A stretch of DNA of 64,000 nt from Oikopleura dioica (Eukaryota; Chordata; Appendicularia; Copelata; Oikopleuridae): positions 4,968,501 through 5,032,500 of the forward strand of contig OU015568.1 in assembly GCA_907165135.1 (NCBI GenBank). The letters are read 5' to 3'. Each line of letters begins with the position of its first letter. Positions within the stretch are counted from its first letter, which is position 1. Under the pieces are notes generated by a model. It made no database searches. It worked only from the letters and a program-made list of their open reading frames with translations, and was not told the origin of the DNA. Positions 10,814 to 19,548 of the stretch are shown one piece after another. The translations under genes and the position numbers were made by a program.

Positions 10814-12873
10814 TTACTTCATTTCAGAAATAGGAATAACAACATTCAATTCATTTTCATAATATCGTCTAGATTGAGGATGACCAAATGAATTCACCAA
10901 AGAAAATGTTGGAACTTTTGACCCCTGATGTATTTGAATAACTTGAAACAAATCTCTCGACCATTTTTCTTTAAAACCTTTTACAAAATTCTTTTTAGAA
11001 TTCGAAGATTTTGCTATTCTTACAACATCGCCTAATCCAACTAGCGATTTTCGCTTTCTATTATATAGAGATCTTTTTTGTTCAAGATAATCAAATAAAA
11101 CACGAGCGTTTTTACGTGTTATAGCAGAAGGAGCGACTCCAATAGTCGAATGCACAGAGTTATTAATAGCTGTGTTGACTTCTTGAAGTATGTGGATCCA
11201 GCGTTGAACACCGCCAGAAGCAGTAAAATAACGACCCAATCGAGCTTCTAACGTTCCACTGAATTTCGTTTAATAAAAAAATTTTTATTTTTAAATACTC
11301 ACTTGAATCGCTCGACGAGAGCGGCCTTGTGTCTACCCTGAAGATGAACAGGTGTCATCGACCATCGGGCAAGCAAGTCATAAGTGTCTTTTTCAAATTC
11401 AACGCCTTGATCAGAGCAGAAAAAAGTGTGTCCAGGAAGATCTTCACCTATTTTCACAAAAATTGATTCCAATTCCTTGGCTATTTCAGCAGATTTAAGA
11501 GACATTAAAGGAGCAACAAAACTTCTGCGCGAAAGTCCATCAATAACAGTAAGAATATATTTATAGCCATTGTTTAAATGAGCATAATTTTTAAATGCAG
11601 CGATTGTGTCGGAAAACAAACATGTAAACAAACCAGTCGCAATAATTGGATTACGCTCAAAATTAGATTTAAACGGCTTATGTAAGGAAATCGCATTGTT
11701 CATGCGTTTAAAACGAGACAAATTCATACCACTATAAAAAGAAGGATTTTTACTATTATAAAACAAATCAAGAGCTGAGCTTGGACGTTGAGAAAAAAGA
11801 GGCGCATCAAATGTTGTTGTATTATTAACCCCAGAAGTTGTCGATGTCTGCTCCGCCGCCGCCGCCGCCGCCGCCGCCGCCCCGTCCGACGTGCGATTCA
11901 TTCTCTTCGTCGCCGTCGTCAATGTAGAGTCGATCCTCATCGGACTCCTCATCGGATCGAGATTCGATCCCGTCTGGGTCATAATAGTGGGATTTTTTAA
12001 TGGCGCTTGAAGTTGGAGAGACGGCATTCTTACTTGACGATTGAGATTTTGGTTTAGCGAGTTTACGCTGTTTTGTGGCTCGTACGGTAGTGACACGTCC
12101 AGCGGCTCGCTTTGATCGCTTTGGTCGTTTTGAAAGTTGCTCGTCTTCGTCACGGTCGACGTCGGCGTCGTCATAAGCGTTGTTGTAAAAGGGAGTTTGT
12201 TCTCTGATACGTCGTCTGCCATTGATTCGGGCAACTCTTGAATTCGATTTGACGCTATTGGCAATAGATTCCGTCTCGGAGGTGTCTTCATCACTTGCAG
12301 TTGAATTGGAAAACTCAATTGCCCTTTTGCGTTTCGAGTCCCGATTACTTGCGTTAGAAATTGCACTCCTCCATTTTCGGTAATCATTGCTGGTGATAGG
12401 ATACTCTTTGAGGCGACTTGGGCGAAGGAGTGGTTTTCGGGGATGTTTTGTAACTGGTTCAGGTTCCGCGAAATTTGATTTTTCCAAACGGTTAGATCGC
12501 TTTGATTTGACGACTGGACTTGCTGATCCAGAATCGGACCGTCGTTTGCGAATATTGCCACGTCGCGATTCTCTTCGGGCGCTCGTTGCTCGAGTGACGG
12601 GTTTTCTTGAAAGCTGACTACGCTTGATACGGGCTTGAAGTTTTTGTCGTCGAGTTTTTGCCTCTTGCTCGAGCTTTTTGATGTGGAATTCCTCTTCGTC
12701 TTCCGAGTTTGAGAACTCGACTGATTCGCTTTCTCTTTCGCTTTCGCTTTCGCTTTCGCTTTCCGATACGCTTCTTTTTCTGCTCTTTCTCGTTGCTCGA
12801 TCACTTCCGTAAGGAATTTCTCTGTTGCATATACCGGCGATAGTGCGGGCGCTCGTGTCCTCCTCGGTCTCAT
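10814..12873 (-). CDS. Polinton DDE integrase
   Basis: Retroviral-type integrase that would insert the element into chromosomal DNA. Exons 12873-11303 and 11258-10814 flank a 44-nt GT-AG intron that falls just after the catalytic Glu. The first 370 residues are charged, Ser/Gln-rich and low in complexity; no HHCC zinc motif is visible. The core follows: first Asp in TCLFSDTIAAF, second Asp in FFCSDQGVEF, Glu in AALVERF, then a RYF segment. The C-terminal part is SH3/chromo-like, with SLVNSFGHPQSRRYYENEL matching the usual strand ending FYxxEL. The first in-frame ATG is at 12873, inside another long frame (11825-13015). Family call is firm for the core; the N-terminus and start are uncertain because of that overlap. 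Confidence 0.8.
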
Positions 12874-13015
12874 AATCAGGATATGGCTCTGCTTTGGTCT
12901 TTGGCGCAATAACACGGATACGATTTGTCTTTGGATTCAGTTCCCAAAATGAAGCAATATTATCCAAGATTGATAATCGAACGAAACAACCACCGTTTAC
13001 CAGTGCGTTATTCAT
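11825..13015 (-). CDS. Overlapping frame: 396-aa charged protein on the same strand
   Basis: An ATG at 13015 opens a 396-codon frame, offset by one base from the integrase frame and covering 1.05 kb of it. The N-terminus is ordinary protein-like (MNNALVNGGCFVRLSILD, FWELNPKTNRIRV), followed by a long Arg/Ser/Glu-rich disordered region with SES repeats, basic NLS-like clusters, an acidic tail, a poly-Gly run from GCC repeats (11852-11880) and the end DIDNFWG. A GT-AG-like 5' leader intron precedes the ATG (donor AAG/GTAAGTCG near 13059, acceptor AATCAG just before the ATG). It could be a DNA- or RNA-binding protein. It may instead be the N-terminal part of a protein spliced into the integrase frame, or an open frame by composition. 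Function unknown. Confidence 0.5.
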   Translation of the reverse strand: MNNALVNGGCFVRLSILDNIASFWELNPKTNRIRVIAPKTKAEPYPDYETEEDTSARTIAGICNREIPYGSDRATRKSRKRSVSESESESESERESESVEFSNSEDEEEFHIKKLEQEAKTRRQKLQARIKRSQLSRKPVTRATSARRESRRGNIRKRRSDSGSASPVVKSKRSNRLEKSNFAEPEPVTKHPRKPLLRPSRLKEYPITSNDYRKWRSAISNASNRDSKRKRAIEFSNSTASDEDTSETESIANSVKSNSRVARINGRRRIREQTPFYNNAYDDADVDRDEDEQLSKRPKRSKRAAGRVTTVRATKQRKLAKPKSQSSSKNAVSPTSSAIKKSHYYDPDGIESRSDEESDEDRLYIDDGDEENESHVGRGGGGGGGGGGADIDNFWG

Positions 13016-13210
13016 CCTGATTAAAAAAATAACTACTAAAAAATTTTTACGACTTACCTTGAGTGAAAATTGTAATTTTTACCGTTTGCGGCTTCTTATT
13101 CAGAAGAATAATTATTTATGAATAAACATGCTTGTAAACTCTATTATATAATTATGAAAAAGAGTAGAGACAGCAATCACGCCGCCTAGCGGATTTTTTA
13201 AAATACCTAG

Positions 13211-13218
13211 TATAAATA
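13211..13218 (+). promoter_or_regulatory. TATA box of plus-strand element genes
   Basis: TATAAATA in the intergenic stretch between divergent element genes, 36 nt upstream of the ATG at 13254. Confidence 0.5.
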
Positions 13219-13253
13219 CCATAGGTATAACCTAATTATATCACAACTCAAAA

Positions 13254-13678
13254 ATGTTTCAACATCTTAACTTTGATCAACTTCAACAAATTGGCAGCAA
13301 GTCCAAGCGAGCTAGAATTTTAAAAACAAACTTCAACCACCACGTCATCAAAGGAAAGGAACAGTATTACATCAAAGCGAGCGTTGCAGAACTTGTTGAC
13401 GCGGAAGGAGAGGAAAAGTTTGGGATTGAAAAATTGGAGATCAACAAAACAGCCACTTTTGCACTGATTGAGAATAATTTCAATCTTGACTGTCCGAAAA
13501 CACGCAACTGGTTTAAAAGGAAGTGCCAGAAGCTCTTCGAAGAGAAAACACCCTCATCGTCTCAATCTACGAATACCAGCCTCAAGCCGAAGAGTACAAG
13601 GGAAAATACATCACCGATCCTGAATCTCAGATCGACGGGCGATTCGTCATCTGTGGATTGAAATGCCCCAGCATATAA
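13254..13678 (+). CDS. Unrecognised element protein with a frame break
   Basis: From the ATG at 13254 the frame reads a normal mixed protein for about 87 codons (FNHHVIKGKEQYYIKASVAE, LEINKTATFALIENNF). The frame then continues as a Ser/Thr-rich stretch to a stop at 13659, but a better protein-like sequence (TLIVSIYEYQPQAEEY, GRFVICGLKCP) lies one frame away, opening at 13517 and stopping at 13676. The switch coincides with an AAAA run at 13515-13518, so a one-base deletion or sequencing error is likely. Its 3' end overlaps the ATPase start at 13663. About 140 aa; no family recognised. Confidence 0.5.
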
Positions 13679-14391
13679 TCAAATGGGTCCCCGATCCGCG
13701 CTTTCAACATCCTAGCGCGCTTCTTATATCGGGAACCACTGGTGCAGGTAAAAGTTATTTCGTAAAAAATATAATTGAGAAAGAGGGAATAGTAGGAGAC
13801 ATTAAACATATTTATTATTTTATGCCTAGACTAGAAAATTTGGATATTCAACCGTTACCCCATCAACAATTATACTTGATGGAAGGTTTGCCAACTAAAA
13901 ACTGGGTTGACGACACATTTAAAAGTGAAAATAAAAATTGTATGATAATTGTCGATGACATGTGGTCTAAATGCGTTGAAGACCCAGTTATTGAATATCT
14001 TCTAACATATGGTCGTAGGCACTTCAATGTCTCGCTAATCTTCATTGCTCAAAACTTTTACGAAAAGAGTCGAAAGGCGATCACTCTCAGGTATGAACAC
14101 ATTTTTACCATTTTTTAAAAAGCTTTATTTAGAAACTGTATGACTGCATATATTTTATTCAAAAATAATACTGACACTGGTATGAATAAAACTATTGCCA
14201 CGAAGACAGGAGAAGTGGACGCCTACAATTCAGCCATGAAACTCTTTAAAGAAAGAAGAATTCCTGCCTACTCGTACGTTATATTTAATCGAGATACCAT
14301 CAACATGGACCAAGCAACTGTACTCACTAATTATTTTGGTGAAATACCGGGGCTTGGACCTTGGTTGTGGATTTTCGGGTATAATGACTGA
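13663..14391 (+). CDS. FtsK/HerA-like (A32-type) DNA-packaging ATPase
   Basis: ATP-driven motor expected to package element DNA into capsids. Exons 13663-14090 and 14133-14391 flank a 42-nt GT-AG intron; 228 aa, usual for this family. The Walker A motif is SGTTGAGKSYF near residue 28, the Walker B motif is CMIIVDDMW, and a sensor-like segment SLIFIAQNFYEKSRKAITLR precedes the intron. After the intron, NCMTAYILFKN matches the conserved strand that follows the arginine finger in A32-like ATPases. It lies directly after the frame-broken gene and shares the plus orientation with it only. Family call is firm. Confidence 0.88.
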
Positions 14392-14585
14392 TTCGGAAAA
14401 TAAAAATAAAATGGGCATGTAAATTTTGTTTTGTCTGTTTTGTATTTATTTTTAGTAGATGAAATTTTTTGACAATATGTCGCTTATAGAACTTGGGCAA
14501 AAAGATGTGACTATTTTATCGAATTAGAGAAAAGTAGTGAAAAAGAAAGAACATTCAAAGAGAATCATGCTTTATGGTTTTTAGA

Positions 14586-14903
14586 TTAGAGCAATCGCAA
14601 TTGAGTATACTTGAATCGTACAGAGTAGCTCCGACGAATGGTCGCATATTTCAAAGTATCTTCGTCAAAAATAGATGGTAAGCAGGCGGGTTCCTCCTTG
14701 GAGATGCGCTTCACAGATGCAACGGAAGCAGCTGTAATTGCTCCAACAGGTTTGATTTCTTCTGCATCGCAAAAACATTCTTCAATTTCGCCAATTGGGT
14801 ATCGAAGAGTGGTTACGATTGGATTTACTTTTTTGAAGAATTTTGCAATTCTTTTGGAAAGAGTCTTTTTCTCTGGCTGGATTTTTTCAATCTTGACAAT
14901 CAT
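14586..14903 (-). CDS. Unrecognised small element protein, 105 aa
   Basis: ATG at 14903, about 70 nt downstream of a TATA box (14972-14979). The N-terminal third is basic and amphipathic (KTLSKRIAKFFKKVNPIV), and the C-terminus is Arg/Tyr-rich. The rest shows no known motif. It converges tail to tail with the ATPase gene (about 195 nt apart). Small basic amphipathic proteins occur among capsid cement or membrane-active proteins of such elements, but nothing here proves such a role. Confidence 0.45.
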   Translation of the reverse strand: MIVKIEKIQPEKKTLSKRIAKFFKKVNPIVTTLRYPIGEIEECFCDAEEIKPVGAITAASVASVKRISKEEPACLPSIFDEDTLKYATIRRSYSVRFKYTQLRLL

Positions 14904-14971
14904 AGTAGTGGTAGTGGTTGTTGTTTGTTTTGACGATTGGTGATGATATGAAATTGACAGTAAGCAGTGAG

Positions 14972-14979
14972 TATTTATA
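14972..14979 (-). promoter_or_regulatory. TATA box
   Basis: Minus-strand GTATAAATAC upstream of the 105-aa gene. Together with those at 5604, 8330 and 13211 it suggests that several element genes have their own promoter. Confidence 0.45.
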
Positions 14980-15011
14980 CGCCCTGGCGCTAGAGTTTCT
15001 ATCAATTTCAA

Positions 15012-15632
15012 AAAAAAGAGTTTGTTTTGATCTTTGTCATGTTTTCTAATCGCCGATCGATAGGTGCATAATTACTGCTACGCCGCCGCCGATCGCAATA
15101 TACAATTCACAGCTACTAAAAATCGGCACTTCCGCTCGCCAAAGACCAAAACAAATAACAAACTCTCTAGAACATGCTGCCAACATATAATGCGAGTTTT
15201 GTAAACAACCCTTGCCCCTTTCTTAGCTAAAGGGTGAGAGTGTTAAACTACAATGAGAATAACTCGAGTTCGAATCTCGACATGAACATGCATACTTATC
15301 AGCTATCAATTCCTCACAATCAAAAAATTTTTTTCCTAACTCAAAAACCATTAATAACAAACGAAAATGAAACACTGCTTTTAAAAACTACTCCAAAAAA
15401 CAACACTCTAATGAAAACAGAATATGAATAACTATTCGTGATAACAGATCTACACACTCTTTGACTACACAAAAGAACCGCACAAACATCAAAACAAAGA
15501 CACTTTTTTCTAGAAAAATAAATGTTTTTATTTACAGCTCAACTTTGGAACAGATTGGAAAGATTTTTGCGCGCACTTGGTGGTGGTGGTCTTGAATCTG
15601 GACACTTGGAACTTGGTGGTGGTGGTGGAGAT
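15012..15632. other. Non-coding stretch between element genes
   Basis: No supported gene. It contains a Pol III-promoter-like stretch near 15217-15289 (see rejected items) and the 3' UTR of the minus-strand gene ending at 15633, whose AATAAA lies near 15528. Confidence 0.4.
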
Positions 15633-16628
15633 TTACTCGCGTCGAATCACACTCGCGCCGTCGATGGCGAAAGTGCGGCCCGCGCGAGTAGTGATGACAA
15701 CGCGGGCGGCGCCAGATCGAAGATCCGACCACAAATTGTGAAACGCCTTTTCATAGGCCTCTTCCAATCGTTGGAGCTCGACCTTGAGTCGGTCTCGACC
15801 AACAGCGTCCAGATTTTCGGCGAGCGAATCGTAGATCGCCTTCCAGCTGGGTTCGCGTGGGAGATCTCCTGATCGACGGGAGATTCACCAGGCAAAATGA
15901 TGGCTGGGGGTCCTAAATAAAACGTTTTTATCTATGAACAAAATCAAAAAAATAAACTTACGTCGAGAGCCAATGGTGCTGGTGAGTCGTTTGCCAAATT
16001 CTTTGGCTTTTTAGCAAAAGTGGGGAGGGGCGCTTGATCCCGATCGCGGTTGCCACCAGCGCGAGCAGTTTCGGCGCTCTCAGCTTCCATATGGGCGACG
16101 CTGGGATCGTCGTGGATGGTGGTTGACGAGGTGGACGGGGTGTCGAGCATTTCGACAGCGTTGGCCAGGTTCGCTTGAGCCAAACCAAGGCTTCTTCGAA
16201 GCTTATTCTTCGAAGCTCTAGTCTTGGCGGAAGTGGACGCTCGCTTAATTATTTTTATTTAATTGTTTGGCGTAAAAAATTTGAGGATGATGGACATGTG
16301 ATTTTAGTTTCAATTATTTTAAGTTGATAAAGTCTATAAAAATTCTAAGTTTTCAATTGTTATGGTTTTTGATTGTTTGTATGTTTGTGTGTTAGAGTTT
16401 GACGAAGTGAATTTCTGACTGATGATAAATATTAAGTTTCAAATAATTTTAAGTTTTTTAAGTTGATAAAAATAAAATTTTGTTTACTTTTATGATTATT
16501 AATCCTAACCCCATTAATATTCCAAGAGATGAGTGATTATGTTTCCCATTCTTTTTGTTTATTGATTTATAATTAAAGAAAACAAATTTATTGATTTTAT
16601 GGTGTTTAGATTGAGTACTTACGACCAT
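15633..16628 (-). CDS. Unrecognised spliced gene with frame breaks
   Basis: The start exon encodes only Met-Val (16628-16623), followed by a 379-nt GT-AG intron, an exon at 16243-15962 and, after a 49-nt intron, a last exon from 15912. Exon 2 encodes a Lys/Arg-rich start (SKNKLRRSLGLAQANL) and an acidic Ser/Thr-rich middle. The most protein-like sequence of the last exon (AIYDSLAENLDAVGRDRL, VVITTRAGRTFAIDG, ending at the stop 15633) is in another frame than exon 2 enters. Two single-base shifts, near an AAAAA run at about 16010 and near 15860, would explain this. GC content is higher than in the neighbours. It may be the last element gene or a decayed host gene. Confidence 0.4.
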
Positions 16629-17010
16629 GGTGGTGGTGGGTGGGTGGGTGGGTAGGTGGACGGACGGAGTCAAGTGACACGCAAGAACTGGTGATGAGAA
16701 AAATCGAAAAACGACTTTTCTCTTTGCTGTTCCAAAGCAAACTGACGTGTTTTCATTTTTAGCCCTGAAGTAAGCAGCTGTTCTAGAGAAAATTTTGCAT
16801 GTTTTTCTTGGAATTTGAGAATTTTACTGAGAATTTGAAAAACAATAACAACCGATTCTAGAAGCATGGTGGTGTCGAATTCTGGTGGTGGGGCCCGGCC
16901 CGAGGCGATAATTATCTTTGACAGAGAAGCAACAACTCAGCCGCATCCGATCAGTCTACAAAAATACAAGATAGAGAAAAGACGCTTTTTATTTTTTCGA
17001 TTTTTGAAAA
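16629..17010. other. Spacer at the right side of the virus-like element
   Basis: Holds a GGTGG/GGGT simple-sequence stretch (16629-16660) in the leader of the previous gene and the upstream region of the 61-aa gene. No terminal repeat matching the other side of the element was found by eye. Confidence 0.4.
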
Positions 17011-17236
17011 ATGGACGACGCAGAAGATCTTTATTTCGATAGAGAAGGTTGATTATTTTATTGAATTGTTTATAACTTTATTTTCAGATATGAAACGATT
17101 ATTTGAACTTGATACAAGAGTGTTTCCACCAATTTGGTTTATCAACAAAGAAGATACAACTGAAAATCGAAAAGAATATTATGAGTTTATGAAACGATTA
17201 TGGAAAACAACGAAAAGACTTTACCCAGAAAAATGA
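17011..17236 (+). CDS. Small two-exon protein, 61 aa
   Basis: Exons 17011-17047 and 17088-17236 flank a 40-nt GT-AG intron (acceptor TTTTCAG) and keep one frame. The product is charged and aromatic (MDDAEDLYFDRED, VFPPIWFINKEDTTENRKEY, ending RLYPEK). No signal peptide, no membrane segment, no recognised family. The host-like short intron and good codon context argue that it is real. Too short for a confident functional call. Confidence 0.5.
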
Positions 17237-17819
17237 TCAATTATTCTACTGTACTGTACAAAAAAATACATGTCAATTTACTACACTTTTTGGTCTGATA
17301 TGCCCAGAGGGCGATTTGCAGGGAGTTGAAAGCAGGTAATTTTCAAACTGCGCGCCAAACGGAATTAGCCATTCAGCGACAGCCTGCAACACCAGATACC
17401 CTACCATATATATAACTACTCGCGCGCTGCATTCAAAATATCGGCAAAATTTACAGTTTTTGTAAATTTCGGACAGATGCATGCTCTGTTCAAACTTTTT
17501 AAAACGGATTTGAAATCAGCTTGTCCCGCCGGTTATCCCAGTATCATTAATTTTTCTGAACTCGGAATGCAACCTGGTGAACACAAAAATCACCATTTTT
17601 GACCCTTTATATTTCTTCATCCCTTTTATTTTAGAGAAAGTTAAAAAACAAAAATACTTATTTGAGCTATCTTAAAAACATATTAAAGAATAAAAAGATC
17701 GGACAAGTATTTCGGGTACTTAATTTTTGTGTACGGACCCTAGCAATAGAAAAGGTCATCTGGTTGATACTGTTTATCGGTAAGTACAGAAGCAAGGGCG
17801 TTTTGACAGTAGAATAAGA
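17237..17819. other. Intergenic region upstream of kelch gene
   Basis: No supported gene. A CATATATATAAC stretch lies near 17405, and a GGTAAGTA ... TTTTGACAG pair near 17780-17810 looks like a leader intron or trans-splice acceptor ten nt before the kelch ATG. Confidence 0.4.
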
Positions 17820-18983
17820 ATGGAGGAAGATAGCTGGGTAGAAGATGCAAAACTGCCAAATCCAATAGCAAAACCGTCCGTTCTTGTGATAAACAATCGA
17901 ATTATCTGCGTTGGAGGAATCATAAGTACGACATTTCTCATTCTTTTCCTCATCAAAAATTGAAGATTCGCACGATCCATCGGATAGAGTCGAAGTCTTC
18001 GATGGAGAAAAATGGACGACTCAAAGTTTGCTGCCAGAAGGTCTTATGGGAATCGCAGCTGTGAATATTTCTGAAAATGAGGGGATCATTATGGGTGGGA
18101 TGGCTTCAGGTAGATTTTTAACAAGGCTTGTTTGATAAATTATGGAGATACCTGCGCGCGAGATACAGTCAGAAAGATCACTTGGAACAAAGATGCAAAA
18201 ATGCCACGATGGGTTAATCTCATTCCTATGCCAACTTCTAGGTAAAACTAAAAGAATCTCGATGAATAGTTCAAGATATGACTTGCACGTGACTTTGTAC
18301 GGACAAAATGTCTTCGCCGTCGGAGGCAGGTGCGGAAAACAACCAGTAGCGGCAGTCGAGTCTTTCGATATTGAATTGAATCAATGGACTTCTTGGATGA
18401 ATCTGCCAAGTCCAACTGCTCTTTCAAGCTTTGGTTGTTCGAGAGGAATGATGGTCATTGCTGGTGGTCTTAAAGTTTCTCAAGTAAGGATAAAAAATGG
18501 ACTCATTGTCATTCTCAAAGGCGAATCACGATGGCTTTTGCAAGAAAGTTTCATTCCTTGACATCACGAAAAAGGCCTCAATCTCTGACTGGACCGGGCA
18601 ACGACGATGGAGCCTTCTTCAACCAAGAGGTTCTTGCCAAACTTGCTCCATCGATGGCTGGTTTATCAATCTTGGCGGAATCAACAACGGTAATAAAAGC
18701 AACCTTCAGTCTTTCACGCTTCTTTCTAGAAGGAAAGCCAGCGGATCAAGTCGAGACAATCAACCTCCGAGAGCCTGCAAATCGTTTTCAGCCCCTCCCA
18801 AACCTTCCCTATCCGATCGCCTGTGCAACTACCCTTTTGACCAAAGACGCTTTCTACTTTCTCGGCGGTATCAGTTCCTTTGGACCGACAACATCTTGTT
18901 TGAAAGTCTATTTCGAGCGTGATCCAAACTGCATCCTTTTCGATGATCTTGCAAATAAAACACCAACAGGCGTCGATGCCTGA
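17820..18983 (+). CDS. Kelch-repeat protein
   Basis: Six exons (17820-17925, 17966-18109, 18148-18241, 18276-18483, 18521-18689, 18730-18983) with introns of 40, 38, 34, 37 and 40 nt give one continuous frame of about 324 aa. The sequence is a run of kelch blades: double Gly after a hydrophobic strand (RIICVGG, FAVGGRCG, MVIAGGL, WFINLGG, YFLGGIS) with the following Trp or aromatic segments (DGEKWTTQS, ELNQWTSWMNLP). No BTB or F-box is visible; it may be a stand-alone propeller of 5-6 blades or start further upstream. Kelch propellers bind partner proteins; the partner is unknown. All introns are GT-AG. Confidence 0.82.
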
Positions 18984-19307
18984 AATCAACAAAGAGAATC
19001 GGTTTTTCAAGCAATAAGTACCTTCCATAGAAGGTGGCAAATAATTAGTTGCAATTAGACATACAAAAAAAGATAAATTCATTAGAAACATAAAATTTAT
19101 TTCTTCGTTCATTCTTTATTTTTTATGGTTACAATAAACACACTCTTATAAATTCTTTTCTAGACCTTTTGAAGAGTCCCTTCTACCTTACTTATCAACG
19201 AATTAAAACTGTTTATAAAAAGAACCTTTCTTAAAAGTTAATAATTCAACCCGAGTGGTAAATGAGTAGCAACTAAAGTCCTTAGCCTTAGAAAAAGATT
19301 CAGTAAA

Positions 19308-19544
19308 ATGAAACTCTTTAAATTTTTTCTCCCAGTTCTTGCGGAGTATGAGGGAAACTACCAGCCACGAAAAGCCTTAGAGCTTCGAATCAAGTAAGAA
19401 AATCAGCTTTTATCGAGTTCTTAAGAAATTTTCAGAGAGAAGATTCATCATCGAAAACATGCAGCAATCAGTGCCCTCAGCCACAAATTCAGCGGGAGAA
19501 TGTACGATTATGTAAAAGACAACTATTTATTGCAAGAAAAATAA
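19308..19544 (+). CDS. Putative small secreted protein, 64 aa
   Basis: Exons 19308-19393 and 19436-19544 flank a 42-nt GT-AG intron. The N-terminus MKLFKFFLPVLA looks like a short signal peptide or anchor, followed by a hydrophilic basic chain (KIHHRKHAAISALSHKF) ending NYLLQEK. No Cys in the mature part. The stop lies 5 nt from the stop of the MFS gene on the other strand. No family recognised. Confidence 0.45.
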
Positions 19545-19548
19545 TTAT

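Noticed and set aside
15217-15300. tRNA-like stretch with A-box-like TAGCTAAAGGGT and perfect T-arm (TCGAG TTCGAAT CTCGA)
   Set aside because: The flanks do not form an acceptor stem and the anticodon arm does not pair; at best a decayed tRNA-derived or Pol III promoter remnant.
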